NCBI GenBank assembly: GCA_963377175.1
Contig: CAUJNA010003321.1
Location: 220,001 to 284,000, forward strand
DNA: 64,000 bases
Source: Effrenium voratum
Taxonomy: Eukaryota > Sar > Dinophyceae > Suessiales > Symbiodiniaceae
Direction of reading: 5' to 3'
Position numbers and translations under genes: made by a program. Positions 1-9,435 of the stretch are shown here, piece by piece. The notes under the pieces were generated by a model. It did no database searches and was not told where the DNA came from. It saw nothing but the letters and a program-made list of their open reading frames with translations. Position 1 is the stretch's first letter. Every line of letters starts with the position of its first letter.

Positions 1-150
1 TCTAGTTTAGTTTACTATAATCTAATCTACCTATTCGAATCCAATGTAAGCTAACCGAACCCATCATCTCCTGTCAATCTAGTCTAATCTAGTCTATCTA
101 TCTGTCAATGTAGCTGATCTGCTCTCTATCTCTCTATCTCTCTGTCTCTT

Positions 151-289
<139 letters not shown>

Positions 290-441
290 TTCTATCTCTC
301 TGTCTATCTATCTGCCTATTTTTCTATCTATTTGGCTCTCGCTTTACCGATCTTTCAATTTCATCTATCTATATCTGCAGATCTGTCTATCTGTCTGTCT
401 CTCTACCTATCTGTCTAGTCTGTCTGTCCGTCTGTCCGTCT

Positions 442-470
442 GCCCGCCCGCCCGCCCGCCCGCCCGCCCG

Positions 471-537
<67 letters not shown>
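442..537. repeat. (GCCC)n then (GCCT)n microsatellite
   Basis: Roughly seven GCCC units are followed without a break by about seventeen GCCT units. It is in register with the flanking tctg tracts: each neighbour differs by C/T or A/G changes in the same four-base frame. Confidence 0.97.
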
Positions 538-582
538 ATCTCATTGTGTCACTGCCGGTCAGTCTATCTATTCATCGATCTA

Positions 583-680
<98 letters not shown>
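583..680. repeat. (TGTC)n microsatellite
   Basis: About 24 perfect TGTC units. The open frames across this tract on both strands are products of the repeat, since four-base units cycle through all frames without a stop. Confidence 0.97.
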
Positions 681-951
681 CCTATCAGCGCGTGCTGCGT
701 CACGAAATTGAACGCGCGACCCTACAAAGCATGGTGCCAGCCACAAAATCCGCACTCTGTGCTCCAAAGTGCTGCGCGTGCCACGAAATCAGCACGTGAC
801 ACGCCAAAGTACTGCGCCTGGCACGCAAATTCGGGGTTTTGTTGGGTGACCGTTCCCTCTGAGGTTTGGCCAGATTTTTCTGTAGCAGAAAACTGACTTT
901 GAAAACCAAGGATCAGATCTGAGGTTTGGCCAAACACTTCCTAACCCTCGG

Positions 952-1047
952 ATTGGTGGTTTGGATTTGGATTTGAACCTCTGGTTCTTGTAGAGGGCAA
1001 ATGGGAAATCATCCTTAAACACCAAGCCACCAATCCAAACCACCAAT
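952..1047. repeat. Foldback with 16 bp perfect inverted repeat
   Basis: ATTGGTGGTTTGGATT at 952-967 is repeated exactly as its reverse complement at 1032-1047, enclosing 64 bases. Just upstream, a tctgaggtttggcca direct repeat occurs at about 859 and 918. It looks like a small inverted-repeat element. No relative was seen elsewhere in the window. Confidence 0.75.
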
Positions 1048-1130
1048 CAGAGGGAGGCTGATTCTCTGACTGCGACCCGCAAACAGTCGCAGTACTCAGC
1101 AGATCTAACCTTACACTAAACCTCTACCTA

Positions 1131-1213
1131 GAGTCTCCATGACCCTTACACAATGGGTCCGTGACCCCTTAATGTTGGGTAATGACCCCATTTTTTAAGG
1201 GTCATGGAGACTC
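1131..1213. repeat. Foldback with 18 bp perfect inverted repeat
   Basis: GAGTCTCCATGACCCTTA (1131-1148) is matched exactly by its reverse complement at 1196-1213, with a 47-base centre that itself contains three partial gacccc/gggt repeats. The form is that of a tiny inverted-repeat transposon. Only one copy was seen here. Confidence 0.8.
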
Positions 1214-1755
1214 CAGGTATGAAGTCAGTCGATTCGCGGTTGAGGTTCGGCAACTGGTCCGAGGCAGGAGTGGCTCTGCTCTTTGCTACGACCTTTGCCC
1301 TCCAAAAACCATCATGGAACCTCAGGGAGGGTCCCTGCGGAAAAAGGTCTTCAGATCGACGGTTGGCTGATGGGAGGGCATGACTACTTCGGTGTCAAAG
1401 GCCTTTGCAGTGCATAGCGATGTGTTCCAGAGCGCCGTGTTTGCTGCCGGAAATGTCACTGGTGGTGTTTATTTCAGACGAGGTTTCTCATGTCGTCCTG
1501 GGTGACTTTCCGATATGTGTTTGTTGCCTTGTTTGCTGTTGTTTGTTGTGTTTCCCGCTTTGTTGGGATTTGTCATCTTTTCTTCTTGCTGGTTCTCAGA
1601 ATGGAAGGAGGGAACGACCCCAAGAAGAACCATCCCCGAACTGTTTCCTTTGAGGTAATCCCCAAAACCGGTTCATTCCCACCACCCGGACTTGGTCATT
1701 CCCTACCTATCGCACCAGCAAGTCTTGTTGTTCCCCTCTTTTGGTTGGCTTTCAC

Positions 1756-1888
1756 TACTGTGGATGGACAAACTCCTGCCCACTGAGAATCCATGGGAAG
1801 CCATTATTGGTGGGTTTTTACAGGCAATCGAATCTTTCCAGTGTGTCTGAACGGTGGTGAGAAGCGGATTTCGCACCCATCCACCGTA
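1756..1888. mobile_element. F3 foldback element, diverged copy
   Basis: Begins TA-CTGTGGATGGACAAACTCC and ends with atttcgcacccatccaccg-TA, an imperfect terminal inverted repeat like those at 43492-43622 and 43749-43873. The centre holds the family's ggtttttacaggcaatcgaatc block. No coding capacity. The TA at both ends suggests TA target duplication. Confidence 0.7.
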
Positions 1889-4540
1889 TCTTCTTGCGGC
1901 AGGCGTCCTCGCCGTTGCCGTCCCCGCTGCGGTCGCCGGTGCGGTCTCCGGCGTGAGGCCTCTGCAAATGGGAGGCTCAAGATTGAAGAGCTGGGGTTAC
2001 GCAGGGTTTGGTCTTTGTTTCTATCCAAGGGGAGCAGTTGGTACCAGTTTGTTGAGCCAGCCAACTGGAACCAAGCTCTTGTAAGGGGTTTTGGTAGGCT
2101 GCATGTTAGTCTGGAGGGTACTGGGGAACCTCCAACATGTCCAGGTCGAAATACAACCATTCCTTACATGCCCGCCCGCTTGGGTTTTGGATGACTAAAT
2201 ATCCTCAAACATGTTTCGTAAAACCGCAAAAACAATAAACGGTCCCGCGTTCAAATCTATTTTCAGGGCCTTTGAATCGAGGTTGCAGATGAGCTTTTGG
2301 CTGGTGTCATTGAAGCCACCAGGCCTTTGTCTTTTGGCTGCGATGCTGCATGTGGAGATTATTCTTTTGCATCAGAGCTTGGCAGAGCACGTTCCTTGAC
2401 CTCGGAGTGTTGGAACTTGGCGTTGTGCAAGTGTTGCCAAATGATTTTTGACTCAAAAACCGGAATCCCAAAGTAGCAGCCAAAGACAAATGGGTTGCCA
2501 AAGACGAAACAACCTGCGGTTTGCGGGGGAACTTTTAGCTCCTGTTTTTTTTGTTTTAAACCACAACTGACCTTTGGGCGAAGTGGTGCAGCTGGTTTCT
2601 ATGGACAGCTCGTGGGACCATCCGCTCCGAGGCCGAGTCCCGCGCCACCTCACCGCGGCGCAGAGCATTCTCGAGCCCGGCTGCTCAGAGGGGATGCCGT
2701 CACCTCCAAAGCAACACGTACGTCAGCGGTCACCTGAAGTAGCTTCCTCGGGTCTTTCGAGTGGTCCCAAATGGTTCATTCCCAAAAACCCCTCTTCTTG
2801 AGTCTGGGTTCGTTATTTTGACAGTTTCTGGGTGTTATTTTGACAGTTTCTGGTTTGTTTCCCTTTAACCCACCAAGGGGGTGACTTTGACCATTGTAAA
2901 ATCATGAGGCCAGTACGTGCCCCCTGGAATTCTCCACTCAGCGTACCCTTTGTCCCACTAACCTGGAGAGTACCTGGAAGATCAGTTTCCACTCAAACCA
3001 CCCCCTGTGGGGTGCCATGTTAGTGGGAGAGGGGGTACATGCTCAACAGGCTTGCATCAGCTACTTGAAATTTAAGTCCATCTGCCCTGGTTTGCTGAAC
3101 CCTCTTTTTTGGGGCCCAACGAAAAAGGCAGCGGGGAAAGGCCCCGAAAAGGAACCAGGCGATGGCCAAGGCATATTGAGAAAGATCGAGGGGGGGGGGA
3201 CGGATTTCGCCTATGGTGAAATGTCCTTTCTTGGGGCTTCCAAAAGCGTACTTCAGGCTGGATGATCAGACTTTTTTCCAGCTTGGCGGTACCAGAACCC
3301 TTTCCACCACCACCCGCAGCAGCTCCAGTTGTCAGCCATGTTGCTTAGGTTTCCAGGTTTTAGTGGAGTTCGTTTCCATTCAACCCACTCAAAGTTAGCA
3401 ACGTTTAGCAGGGGATCTGAGCAGCCGCTTTGACGACTTGAAGCAGTTGCGCTCGCGGGGCTCGCTGCGTCTTTTTGTTTCACGCTGCAAAGCGGCTGAA
3501 ATGGGTGAGTGTTTGTATGTGTTGGAAGCTGCCCTTTCTGGGGTAGGTTTAAAGGGAAACCAAAAGGACACCTGGTTGGTGGTCCGAATCATTTTGAGAC
3601 ATAGCCAAATGGAAGCGGAAGCAGGTACAGTGCAGTTGGAGTTTGAGAAGGGGCTTTCGACATCCGCAATGCTGAGATGAATTTGTTTAAGGGACGACCA
3701 TTCAGCTTCCCTCCAACTGGTGGTCTTCGCTTGGCTAGGGGGTGGTGTCCCATTGACACCCTACAACCAGAGGTTCAAATCGCCAAACCAATCCATGAGA
3801 ATGTAAGCTGGTAGGTTGTCGGGTTGTTCGTGCGTGGGAAATGCGGTGCTTGGAGCTACTGGCTTGATCTTGTAAAGCACACTGTCACTTTTGGAGGCTG
3901 ACTGGATGATCCCCACCAGATATTTGCTACCCGCACCAGTTGCTGGGTGGTTTTCATATTTTCTTGTCGCAGTTGGTTTTTTTCCTTTCCGTGTTATATC
4001 CATATACAAACTGCTGTGTTTTGTGGATTTGGTCCGTCCACATGGCTGCTTCTTCACCTGAGGCGATGAGTCCTCCAGCGCGAGCACGGCCAGGGCGCCC
4101 AGAATGAAGCGCGATTGCGATGGTCCGGGTTGCGGAGGGCCAGTCTGCCAGGTTGGACTGCCTCTGAATGTGTGTGTGTGAGAGTGTGTGGGGCGCATAA
4201 TATATATATATATATGTATACATATATTTGTGTATGGGTCAAACAATTTTTCACGACCAAAAACCGCAGGTTTTGGTTGTTTCAACTTCCCTTGTTAACC
4301 GATTCGTAACCGGGCAACCGATTTGAATTTGTTCAGGTCCGTTAGTTTGAGAGAGCGAGAGATGACGAGCGTTCGACTTTCTAGGACGTGTGCCCAGGGA
4401 CCCTTGGTGTGCAAGTAGAACATCATGCAACGCAGTGGTCATGCAGTGCGTGCCACAATTGAGCAGCTTTTTTTAATCAAATGAAAGGGTTTATACAAAA
4501 AGGGAACTGCGTGTGCTTTGCGGAGGCAATCCTGGCTGGG

Positions 4541-5023
4541 GGTGTAGGCTCGCGTAGGCTTCAGCGCGTAGGCTGTTGTGTCACCCCTCGCGTAGGCTTT
4601 TCGCGTAGGGGTTTGTTGAACAAATCATGACTCAGTGCTGTTTGCCACGTATAAAAGTATTTGCTTCTTTTGCCTTCCTTCTGTTTGTTCTGCAGTCTTC
4701 GTGTAGGCTCCGCGTAGGCCTCGCTTAGGCATTCGCGTAGGCTTTCAAGGCATTTGGGTACGTAGACCTTTTCTAGCAGCCAGATCCTTGGACAGATGTG
4801 GGATTCTCACTTGTACTGCATTTCTGATCTTAGAGCCGGAGCTCCAAAACTGCACTTGTACTGAAAAGTTGCGATTTTCCAGCTGGAGCTGCCACGGTGC
4901 ACTCCGACACTTGAACTCAACATTTGCCCGCGTAGGCATCCGCGTAGGCACCTGGAAGCTGACTTGTGCTCGCGTAGGCACCCCTCGCAGGCCGCGTAGG
5001 CTTGCGTAGGCCTTCGCGTAGGC
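4541..5023. repeat. Cluster of CGCGTAGGC words
   Basis: Thirteen GTAGGC words, most in the form CGCGTAGGC, occur in three bursts (4541-4600, 4699-4742, 4928-5023), with near variants gtaggg, cttaggc and gcaggc between. Spacing is irregular (8-20 bases inside bursts). The word is not a run-on microsatellite: different bases separate the copies. It may be a decayed minisatellite or a cluster of binding sites. It lies 460-940 bases upstream of the retroelement's left end. Confidence 0.75.
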
Positions 5024-5483
5024 GTGCAAGTAGTGTATAGGCCCCGAACCACCAAAAAAACACTGCTCAATTGAAGTTGCATTGTCAGTATCCTGTGAAG
5101 TTGCAGGGTCTGCCTGCGACCGAATGGCGTAGTTGCTGGTGTGTTCGCAACGAAGTTGCATTGCAGCTTGCTCTTGCACTTTTCTCACTTGCACAGCATT
5201 CGTCGCACCATCTCAACTTCAATGTTCTTGTGCTTGCCCTCTGCGCAACAGTAGCTTGGCTATTGAGCTGCTTGGTTGCCTTATTCAGCATGAATGCGTT
5301 GACGTTGGCGCGTTGGCTCGGTGTTTTGGCATTTGCTGGCGTTTCAAGGCAGACACCAAGACAAGCATCACTTTTGAGATGATCGCCAGGACCTCAGAAA
5401 TTGCCAGCTGGATTTCCGATGTCCATCCCCAGCCACAGCAAGCCGAGGTAGGAAGCTTGAATTGGGTATGTCATATATATGTG

Positions 5484-5605
5484 TTGTTAATGTTGAAACG
5501 CAAGTGGAAACATGAACTGTGTTTGAAATGCTTGACCATAATGGCCCCGGCCATTTTGGCTCAAGCTTTGTTCTTGGGTTCTCTGAACCCAACTTGTGTG
5601 AAAAA
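5484..5605 (+). repeat. A1 terminal direct repeat with spliced-leader relict
   Basis: 122 bases from ttgttaatgttgaaacgc to cttgtgtgaaaaa, identical to A2 except for one a/t at the tenth base after gttgaaa. It contains two adjacent hairpins: AATGGCC-CC-GGCCATT at 5540-5555, and TTGGGTTC-TCT-GAACCCAA at 5574-5592. GCCATTTTGGCTCAAG at 5550-5565 equals the last 16 bases of the dinoflagellate spliced leader. The repeat ends 39 bases before the first gag-like ATG. Confidence 0.9.
5540..5555 (+). other. Hairpin in A1 (7 bp stem, 2-base loop)
   Basis: AATGGCC / GGCCATT around a CC loop. Its 3' arm is the start of the spliced-leader match, so the bases just 5' of that match (which differ from the usual leader) are those that complete the stem. 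The same hairpin is at 10447-10462. Confidence 0.8.
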
Positions 5606-5644
5606 ATTGAAAGGTAGCACTTCCGAACTAACCCCGAACCAGCA

Positions 5645-6919
5645 ATGGCCTCCTCGGCAACTTCGGCAACTTCCTTCGAGTTGATTGAGGACCAGGCACT
5701 CACCGCGGAGGAGGTGGAAATGGCCAGCCAGGAGGCCCAGGAAGTCCGCACACGCGAGGCGGCTGTGGCGGCCGGCCTGGTGTTGGATGAGCCCGAGGCG
5801 CCCCCGTCGGCATCGGCCACCGATGTGATGAACGACCTCTCCAGTGCACTGGAGCGGCTCCGTGTGGCCTTCTCCACACCGACTCCCGGCCTGGGTGCCC
5901 CTGGCCCCGCCGAGGACGAGGACAAGGAGATGGGCGATGCGGTCACCACGGAGCGGGCTACTCCACCAACGAAGAGGCTGAAGGGCTTCGTGGCGGCCTC
6001 CCAGAAGACCACGGCCCCGGTGAACAAACCGGTCTCCCTGGTGCCGGTGGATGGCCGTCCTGGCTATTTCAAGCTAGTTGACCTCCCAGACCTCTTCCCG
6101 GTCCTTCCGGCATCGGCGGCCACGTTGCTGAGGGACGTCACGGTGGAGGAGGCGGTCTCCCTGTTCCACAAGTTTGTCGGGAAGAATCTCACGGAGGACT
6201 TGGTGGTTCGCATCCTGGAGGCTTATGTTCCGATGAAGATCCAGATCCGGCAAGAGGAGGTCTGGGCCTCACAGTTCCAGCGGAATAAGGCATGCATTGG
6301 CACCCAGCAGATGCACAGACTCGATGCCGGCCACTCGGACTACAAATTCATGTGTAAGGCATGCGGCACGGGGTGGCCGGAGGCAGCCAATCAATGCTGG
6401 GTCTGCCCGGGCAAGGAGTTTGTCCCCTTCCAGGCACCCTCGGCTACCTACGAGGCGGACGGCGTCACGTACAACCTGCTCATTGTGGAGGGCAAGCCGA
6501 CCTGGATCCAGCAGCGGGATGGGGGAAGCCTGGGTGCCGCTGGCCCCGGTGGTACCCGGGCACAGGCAGACCGCAACCTGGTGGACGGCACGATCCTGGG
6601 GAGAGCTCCTCCGAAAACGGACACGGCCGAGGAGATCACTATGGCTGACGTGGTCCCGCTTAACAGGCGGGTGGACATTCGGCAGGAGATCCTGTCCATG
6701 GAGGCGGACGACGAGGCGTTGAAGGTCCGGGAGCGCCAGGAGGTCAAGGTCAAGGTGCAGCGGTCCCTGCAGGAGGCAGAGGCTCAGAGCTTCCAGCTCT
6801 ACCACCCCCAGGTGGACCAGGCGATCCGGAGAAAGGAAGAGCTGCATAAGGTTTTGAGGGAGCACCGGGAACCGACCCCGGAGGAGTCCTCGGCCAGGCG
6901 GCGAGTTGGTCACGGATGA
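5645..6919 (+). CDS. Block 1 gag-like protein, first open segment
   Basis: 424 codons from an ATG 39 bases after A1, the first good start in the block. The N-terminal 100 residues are acidic and Ala/Glu-rich (coiled-coil-like), followed by a basic PTKRLKGF stretch. A zinc ribbon of form CxxC-x10-CxxC uses Cys237, Cys240, Cys251 and Cys254. The C-terminal third is rich in Glu/Gln/Arg and probably helical. Two copies of the 17-base hairpin (5893 and 6532) are read through in frame as LGAPGP and LGAAGP. The frame ends at a stop in SSARRRVGHG, while homologous-looking coding continues in another frame from about 6905, so the protein was longer. The position and the zinc motif suggest a gag/nucleocapsid role. 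No enzyme motif was seen. The family was not recognised with certainty. Confidence 0.65.
   Translation: MASSATSATSFELIEDQALTAEEVEMASQEAQEVRTREAAVAAGLVLDEPEAPPSASATDVMNDLSSALERLRVAFSTPTPGLGAPGPAEDEDKEMGDAVTTERATPPTKRLKGFVAASQKTTAPVNKPVSLVPVDGRPGYFKLVDLPDLFPVLPASAATLLRDVTVEEAVSLFHKFVGKNLTEDLVVRILEAYVPMKIQIRQEEVWASQFQRNKACIGTQQMHRLDAGHSDYKFMCKACGTGWPEAANQCWVCPGKEFVPFQAPSATYEADGVTYNLLIVEGKPTWIQQRDGGSLGAAGPGGTRAQADRNLVDGTILGRAPPKTDTAEEITMADVVPLNRRVDIRQEILSMEADDEALKVRERQEVKVKVQRSLQEAEAQSFQLYHPQVDQAIRRKEELHKVLREHREPTPEESSARRRVGHG
5893..5909 (+). repeat. 17-base hairpin copy 1
   Basis: GGGTGCCCCTGGCCCCG. Read in frame as LGAPGP in the block 1 gag-like frame. Confidence 0.85.
6532..6548 (+). repeat. 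17-base hairpin copy 2
   Basis: GGGTGCCGCTGGCCCCG. Read in frame as LGAAGPGG; the same frame continues on both sides. Confidence 0.85.
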
Positions 6920-7380
6920 GATGTTGGACAATGAGATGGCAATCCTGGCGCCTCTCCAGGAGGGCATGCAGGCCCTGCCAGCAGAGGAGGTGGCCAACGA
7001 GGGAGCCCGGGCCCTCAGGAAGGTCAACCTGGAGCGATTCAAGGCCAAGCTGCGAGACCAGTACCTGGAGGGAAAGGGTGTCGACGCCAGCCAGGCACTG
7101 GCTGATGCGATGGGCTCCATTCAGGAGGCGCAGGAGGCGACCAGGACACCAACCAGGCACACCCTCCAGCCCCTACAGATGCCGGCATGGCCAGATGATC
7201 TCAGACAGGCCCTGCAAACCCCTGGAGCTGGATGACCCTGAAGACATCCCCAACGTGGGGGACATCAAGGAGAAGTACGTCCCATACATCCGGAGGCTCA
7301 GAGAGGCGCAGAACCCGTGGAACCAGGAGGCGTTGCTGGAGATGCCCGATCTGGCGACACCGGCCTTTTCAAGGGTGCCA
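6906..7380 (+). pseudogene. Block 1 gag-like protein, continuation in two frames
   Basis: The coding frame shifts at about 6900 (GGELVTDEMLDNEMAILAPL picks up directly after the previous frame's SSARR) and runs to a stop at 7235. It shifts again near 7217, where KPLELDDPEDIPNVGDIKEK continues to the hairpin at 7373. Composition matches the upstream segment: Glu/Leu/Arg-rich, helical, with heptad-like Leu spacing around 7000-7130. No start codon is needed if this is one broken gene; the ATG at 6906 is probably incidental. It is read as a decayed part of the gag-like gene. Programmed frameshifting cannot be excluded by eye, although no slippery heptamer was noted at either point. Confidence 0.6.
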
Positions 7381-7389
7381 CTGGCCCTG
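7373..7389 (+). repeat. 17-base hairpin copy 3, at a frame change
   Basis: GGGTGCCACTGGCCCTG. Coding before it (LLEMPDLATPAFS) is in one frame and coding after it (GDQSGPPQDLDSEEG) is in another. This is the change expected if a segment of length 2 modulo 3 had been inserted. Confidence 0.8.
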
Positions 7390-8311
7390 GGGGGGACCAG
7401 TCAGGGCCACCGCAGGACCTGGACTCGGAGGAGGGTAAGCTGTCCCTGCTCCTCTGGGCGATCTGGAAGAAGCACTCCAGCGGTGAGATCCCCAAGGGCG
7501 CGGACCAGCAATTCAAGCTCTCGCCGGAGGAGCTCCTGGCCCTGGAGCGCAGGACCCACCCACTCACGTGTGAGCGGGACCGCATCGACCCGATCATCTA
7601 CTCGGCCCTGGAGATCCGAGCGCAGGTTAACCGGGGTGAGCGCCCGGCGCCGGAGCAGGTGGTGGGGATCTTCTGGGCTAAGGGCGATGGCGTGTTTTGG
7701 ACAAGGCAGACTCGCACGTGGGACCTGCCGAGCTTGACAGGGGTGTACGCCCATCGCTTCACCTTCAAGTACATCTACTCGGCTTGGACCACATTCCCGC
7801 TGGTCGTGAAGACGCAGCGACGGGGCCGCAATGCGGAGGGCTCGACTTCGGATAAGTGGATGGGGAACATCCTCCAGATGCGGAAGGAGGCGGTCCCCTT
7901 CCTGGAGAGCCTGGGAATCCCCAAGCCGCGCAGCAAGGCGGAATGGAGCTACATCTTTAAGGAGATGGGGACGTTTCTGGCAGCCAAGAACTTCATCGTC
8001 AATTGCCCATTGCCGGTGATGGAGCTCCCAGTGGCCCCCGTCCACGACAGCAAGGAGGCCCTGCGTTTCAGGGCGGTCTGTGACGAGCGAATCACACTTC
8101 CGCTGTCATCGTTGAGGGCTTTTGACTCGGTGTACACCAAACTGGTGGCGGGCCTGAGTAAGTCCTCCATGGTGGAGATCAAGGTCAACTGGCGTTGCAA
8201 CGTGGTCCATGACTGGGTGGAGCCGGTCCCGCAGGAGGCGGCGGGGGCCCTGTACGACCGGCTGGGCTACTCCCAGGACCTGATCAGGCAGCTGGGCTGC
8301 TCCCCCCCCTT
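7384..8311 (+). pseudogene. Block 1 gag-like protein, long middle segment
   Basis: About 310 codons open between two hairpin copies. It begins with an acidic linker (DLDSEEGKLSLLLWAIWKK), then a Trp/Tyr-rich globular stretch with WAKGDGVFWTRQTRTWDLP and KYIYSAWTTFPLVVKT, and ends with VKVNWR-like sequence, an acidic-aromatic run, and AGALYDRLGYSQDLIRQL just before the hairpin at 8312. The Trp/aromatic pattern suggests a folded domain. It resembles no enzyme family I can name. The sequence is clearly under, or recently under, protein-coding constraint: it lacks stops, favours G/C third positions, and the other two frames read poorly. Which host or element function it serves is unknown. Confidence 0.6.
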
Positions 8312-8328
8312 GGGTGCCTCTGGCCCGG
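8312..8328 (+). repeat. 17-base hairpin copy 4, at a frame change
   Basis: GGGTGCCTCTGGCCCGG. The good coding frame before it ends in SQDLIRQL; after it the frame that makes sense (AKESDPKAKILAGADTTLRT) is shifted by the same amount as at copy 3. Confidence 0.8.
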
Positions 8329-8946
8329 GGGCGGGGCGGCCAAGGAATCGGACCCCAAGGCCAAGATTCTGGCGGGAGCGGACACCACGCTCCGCACGCC
8401 GGACCAGGGTACCAGGCGGTACCCCCCGATCACCACGTCCACGGTCACGGCGGTCGCGGGCCGGAAGTACATCAACAAGCACTTCCCGAATGGAACCAAG
8501 CACGTGTTCTGGGCCTCGGTGGAGTGCGGCCTGGTCCTGCCCACGCATGGGAAGTGGTGGGCAAAGAGAAGTTCAAGACCACCGGGGGCTACATGTGCAG
8601 GTTCTGCAAGGGCTTCTGGAAGGCGAGCCGTGGGGGGACCAGGCACAAGGACAAGGCCACATGCCTGCAGCTGGTGATGGACGAGCCCCCGGAGCAACTC
8701 TATAACCAGTGGATCCGGGACAGGATGGAGTTCTACAAGCGGGTGGAGCCGACGGAGCCCCCCAGGGACGAGCGGCTAGTCCTTGGAGATGCGAGCACCC
8801 CGCGCATGCGCTTCAGCTCTTCGAATGGCCTGGGGGATGTCTCCACTGCCCTGTGGTCGGTCATCCTGAGCAACCCAGAGAAGTCAGGGCTGGCGGCCAT
8901 CCACTCGGTGGCAAAGGAGGCGATCTTGAAGGGTGAGAGCCGCTAG
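8329..8946 (+). pseudogene. Block 1 gag-like protein, C-terminal segments with CxxC...H...C
   Basis: From about 8339 to 8566 one frame reads AKESDPKAKILAGADTTLRT and then KYINKHFPNGTKHVFWASVE; a further shift near 8560 puts KEKFKTTGGYMCRFCKGFW in frame to the stop after AILKGESR at 8946. Cys codons at 8596 and 8605, a His at 8644 and a Cys at 8662 make a CxxC...H...C arrangement that could bind zinc. The second shift lies in the run ggcaaagagaag and looks like a one-base loss. This is the end of the block 1 gag-like gene. What follows to 9435 is non-coding. Confidence 0.55.
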
Positions 8947-9435
8947 GTCGTGTCTCACTACCCTTTTGGAGGTGGAGTCGTATGATCTCTCCCCACCGGG
9001 ACTTGGGTGCCTCTGGCCCCGTCTTGGGTGGGGGGGAGGTGTTGGGGTGTTTCCCTTGTTTTGGGTTCATCATTCACCTTGGTTTCCCCCCCTGTTCAAC
9101 ACGCCACGACTGCCGGTTTGCCTCGAGCCGGAGGCTGCGCAATTTGGCTGCCCCAAGGACGGGCCGTATCGGCCGCTGTTTGAAGAAAGTGGCTGCGGCT
9201 GACGCTGGGCTCCCTGAGGTCCCCTTGGGGGTTTTGGGGAATCCCCCGTCGGGTGGGTCTTCCCCCCTCCGTGGTTCTTTTGGGGATTTCCGGGGGGGAC
9301 TCTTTGGGCTTGGTGGGCTGCATGCCGCCTGCCTGCCCCACGCGCACTCGGCATCAGGAAGGGTTGGTCGTGTTTGCAGTTTGTCGCGGTTGGGTCCCGG
9401 CCATTCGATAGGAGGCTCGAACCCTTGTTTTCAGC
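8947..9435 (+). other. Gap between block 1 genes
   Basis: No convincing protein. It is C/G-rich with long G runs (ggtgggggggaggtg near 9029) and contains hairpin copy 5. It probably separates the gag-like and recombinase-like cistrons. Confidence 0.5.
9005..9021 (+). repeat. 17-base hairpin copy 5
   Basis: GGGTGCCTCTGGCCCCG, an exact match to copy 9 (14168) in the other block, here outside any recognised coding frame. Confidence 0.85.

Larger units (their letters stand above)
681..4540. other. Non-coding stretch with short foldbacks
   Basis: No recognisable gene. Contents beyond the foldbacks listed separately are an imperfect pair of 20-22 bp tandem repeats reading gttattttgacagtttctgg near 2811-2852, an F10-like end near 1665-1735, a short (GT)n at about 4160-4178 and an (AT)n at about 4199-4218. 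Open frames of 60-180 codons exist on both strands, but none shows a familiar motif and all overlap one another. Confidence 0.6.

Noticed and set aside
4541..5023. CRISPR-like array
   Set aside because: The repeated word is 9 bases with irregular short spacers, in a eukaryotic context.
5550..5565. Spliced-leader RNA gene
   Set aside because: Only the last 16 bases match, no GT donor follows (the next bases are ctttg), and there is no leader-intron-like sequence after it.
5133..5684. 183-codon frame running across A1
   Set aside because: It crosses the repeat boundary, has no motif, and the gag-like ATG at 5645 is in another frame.
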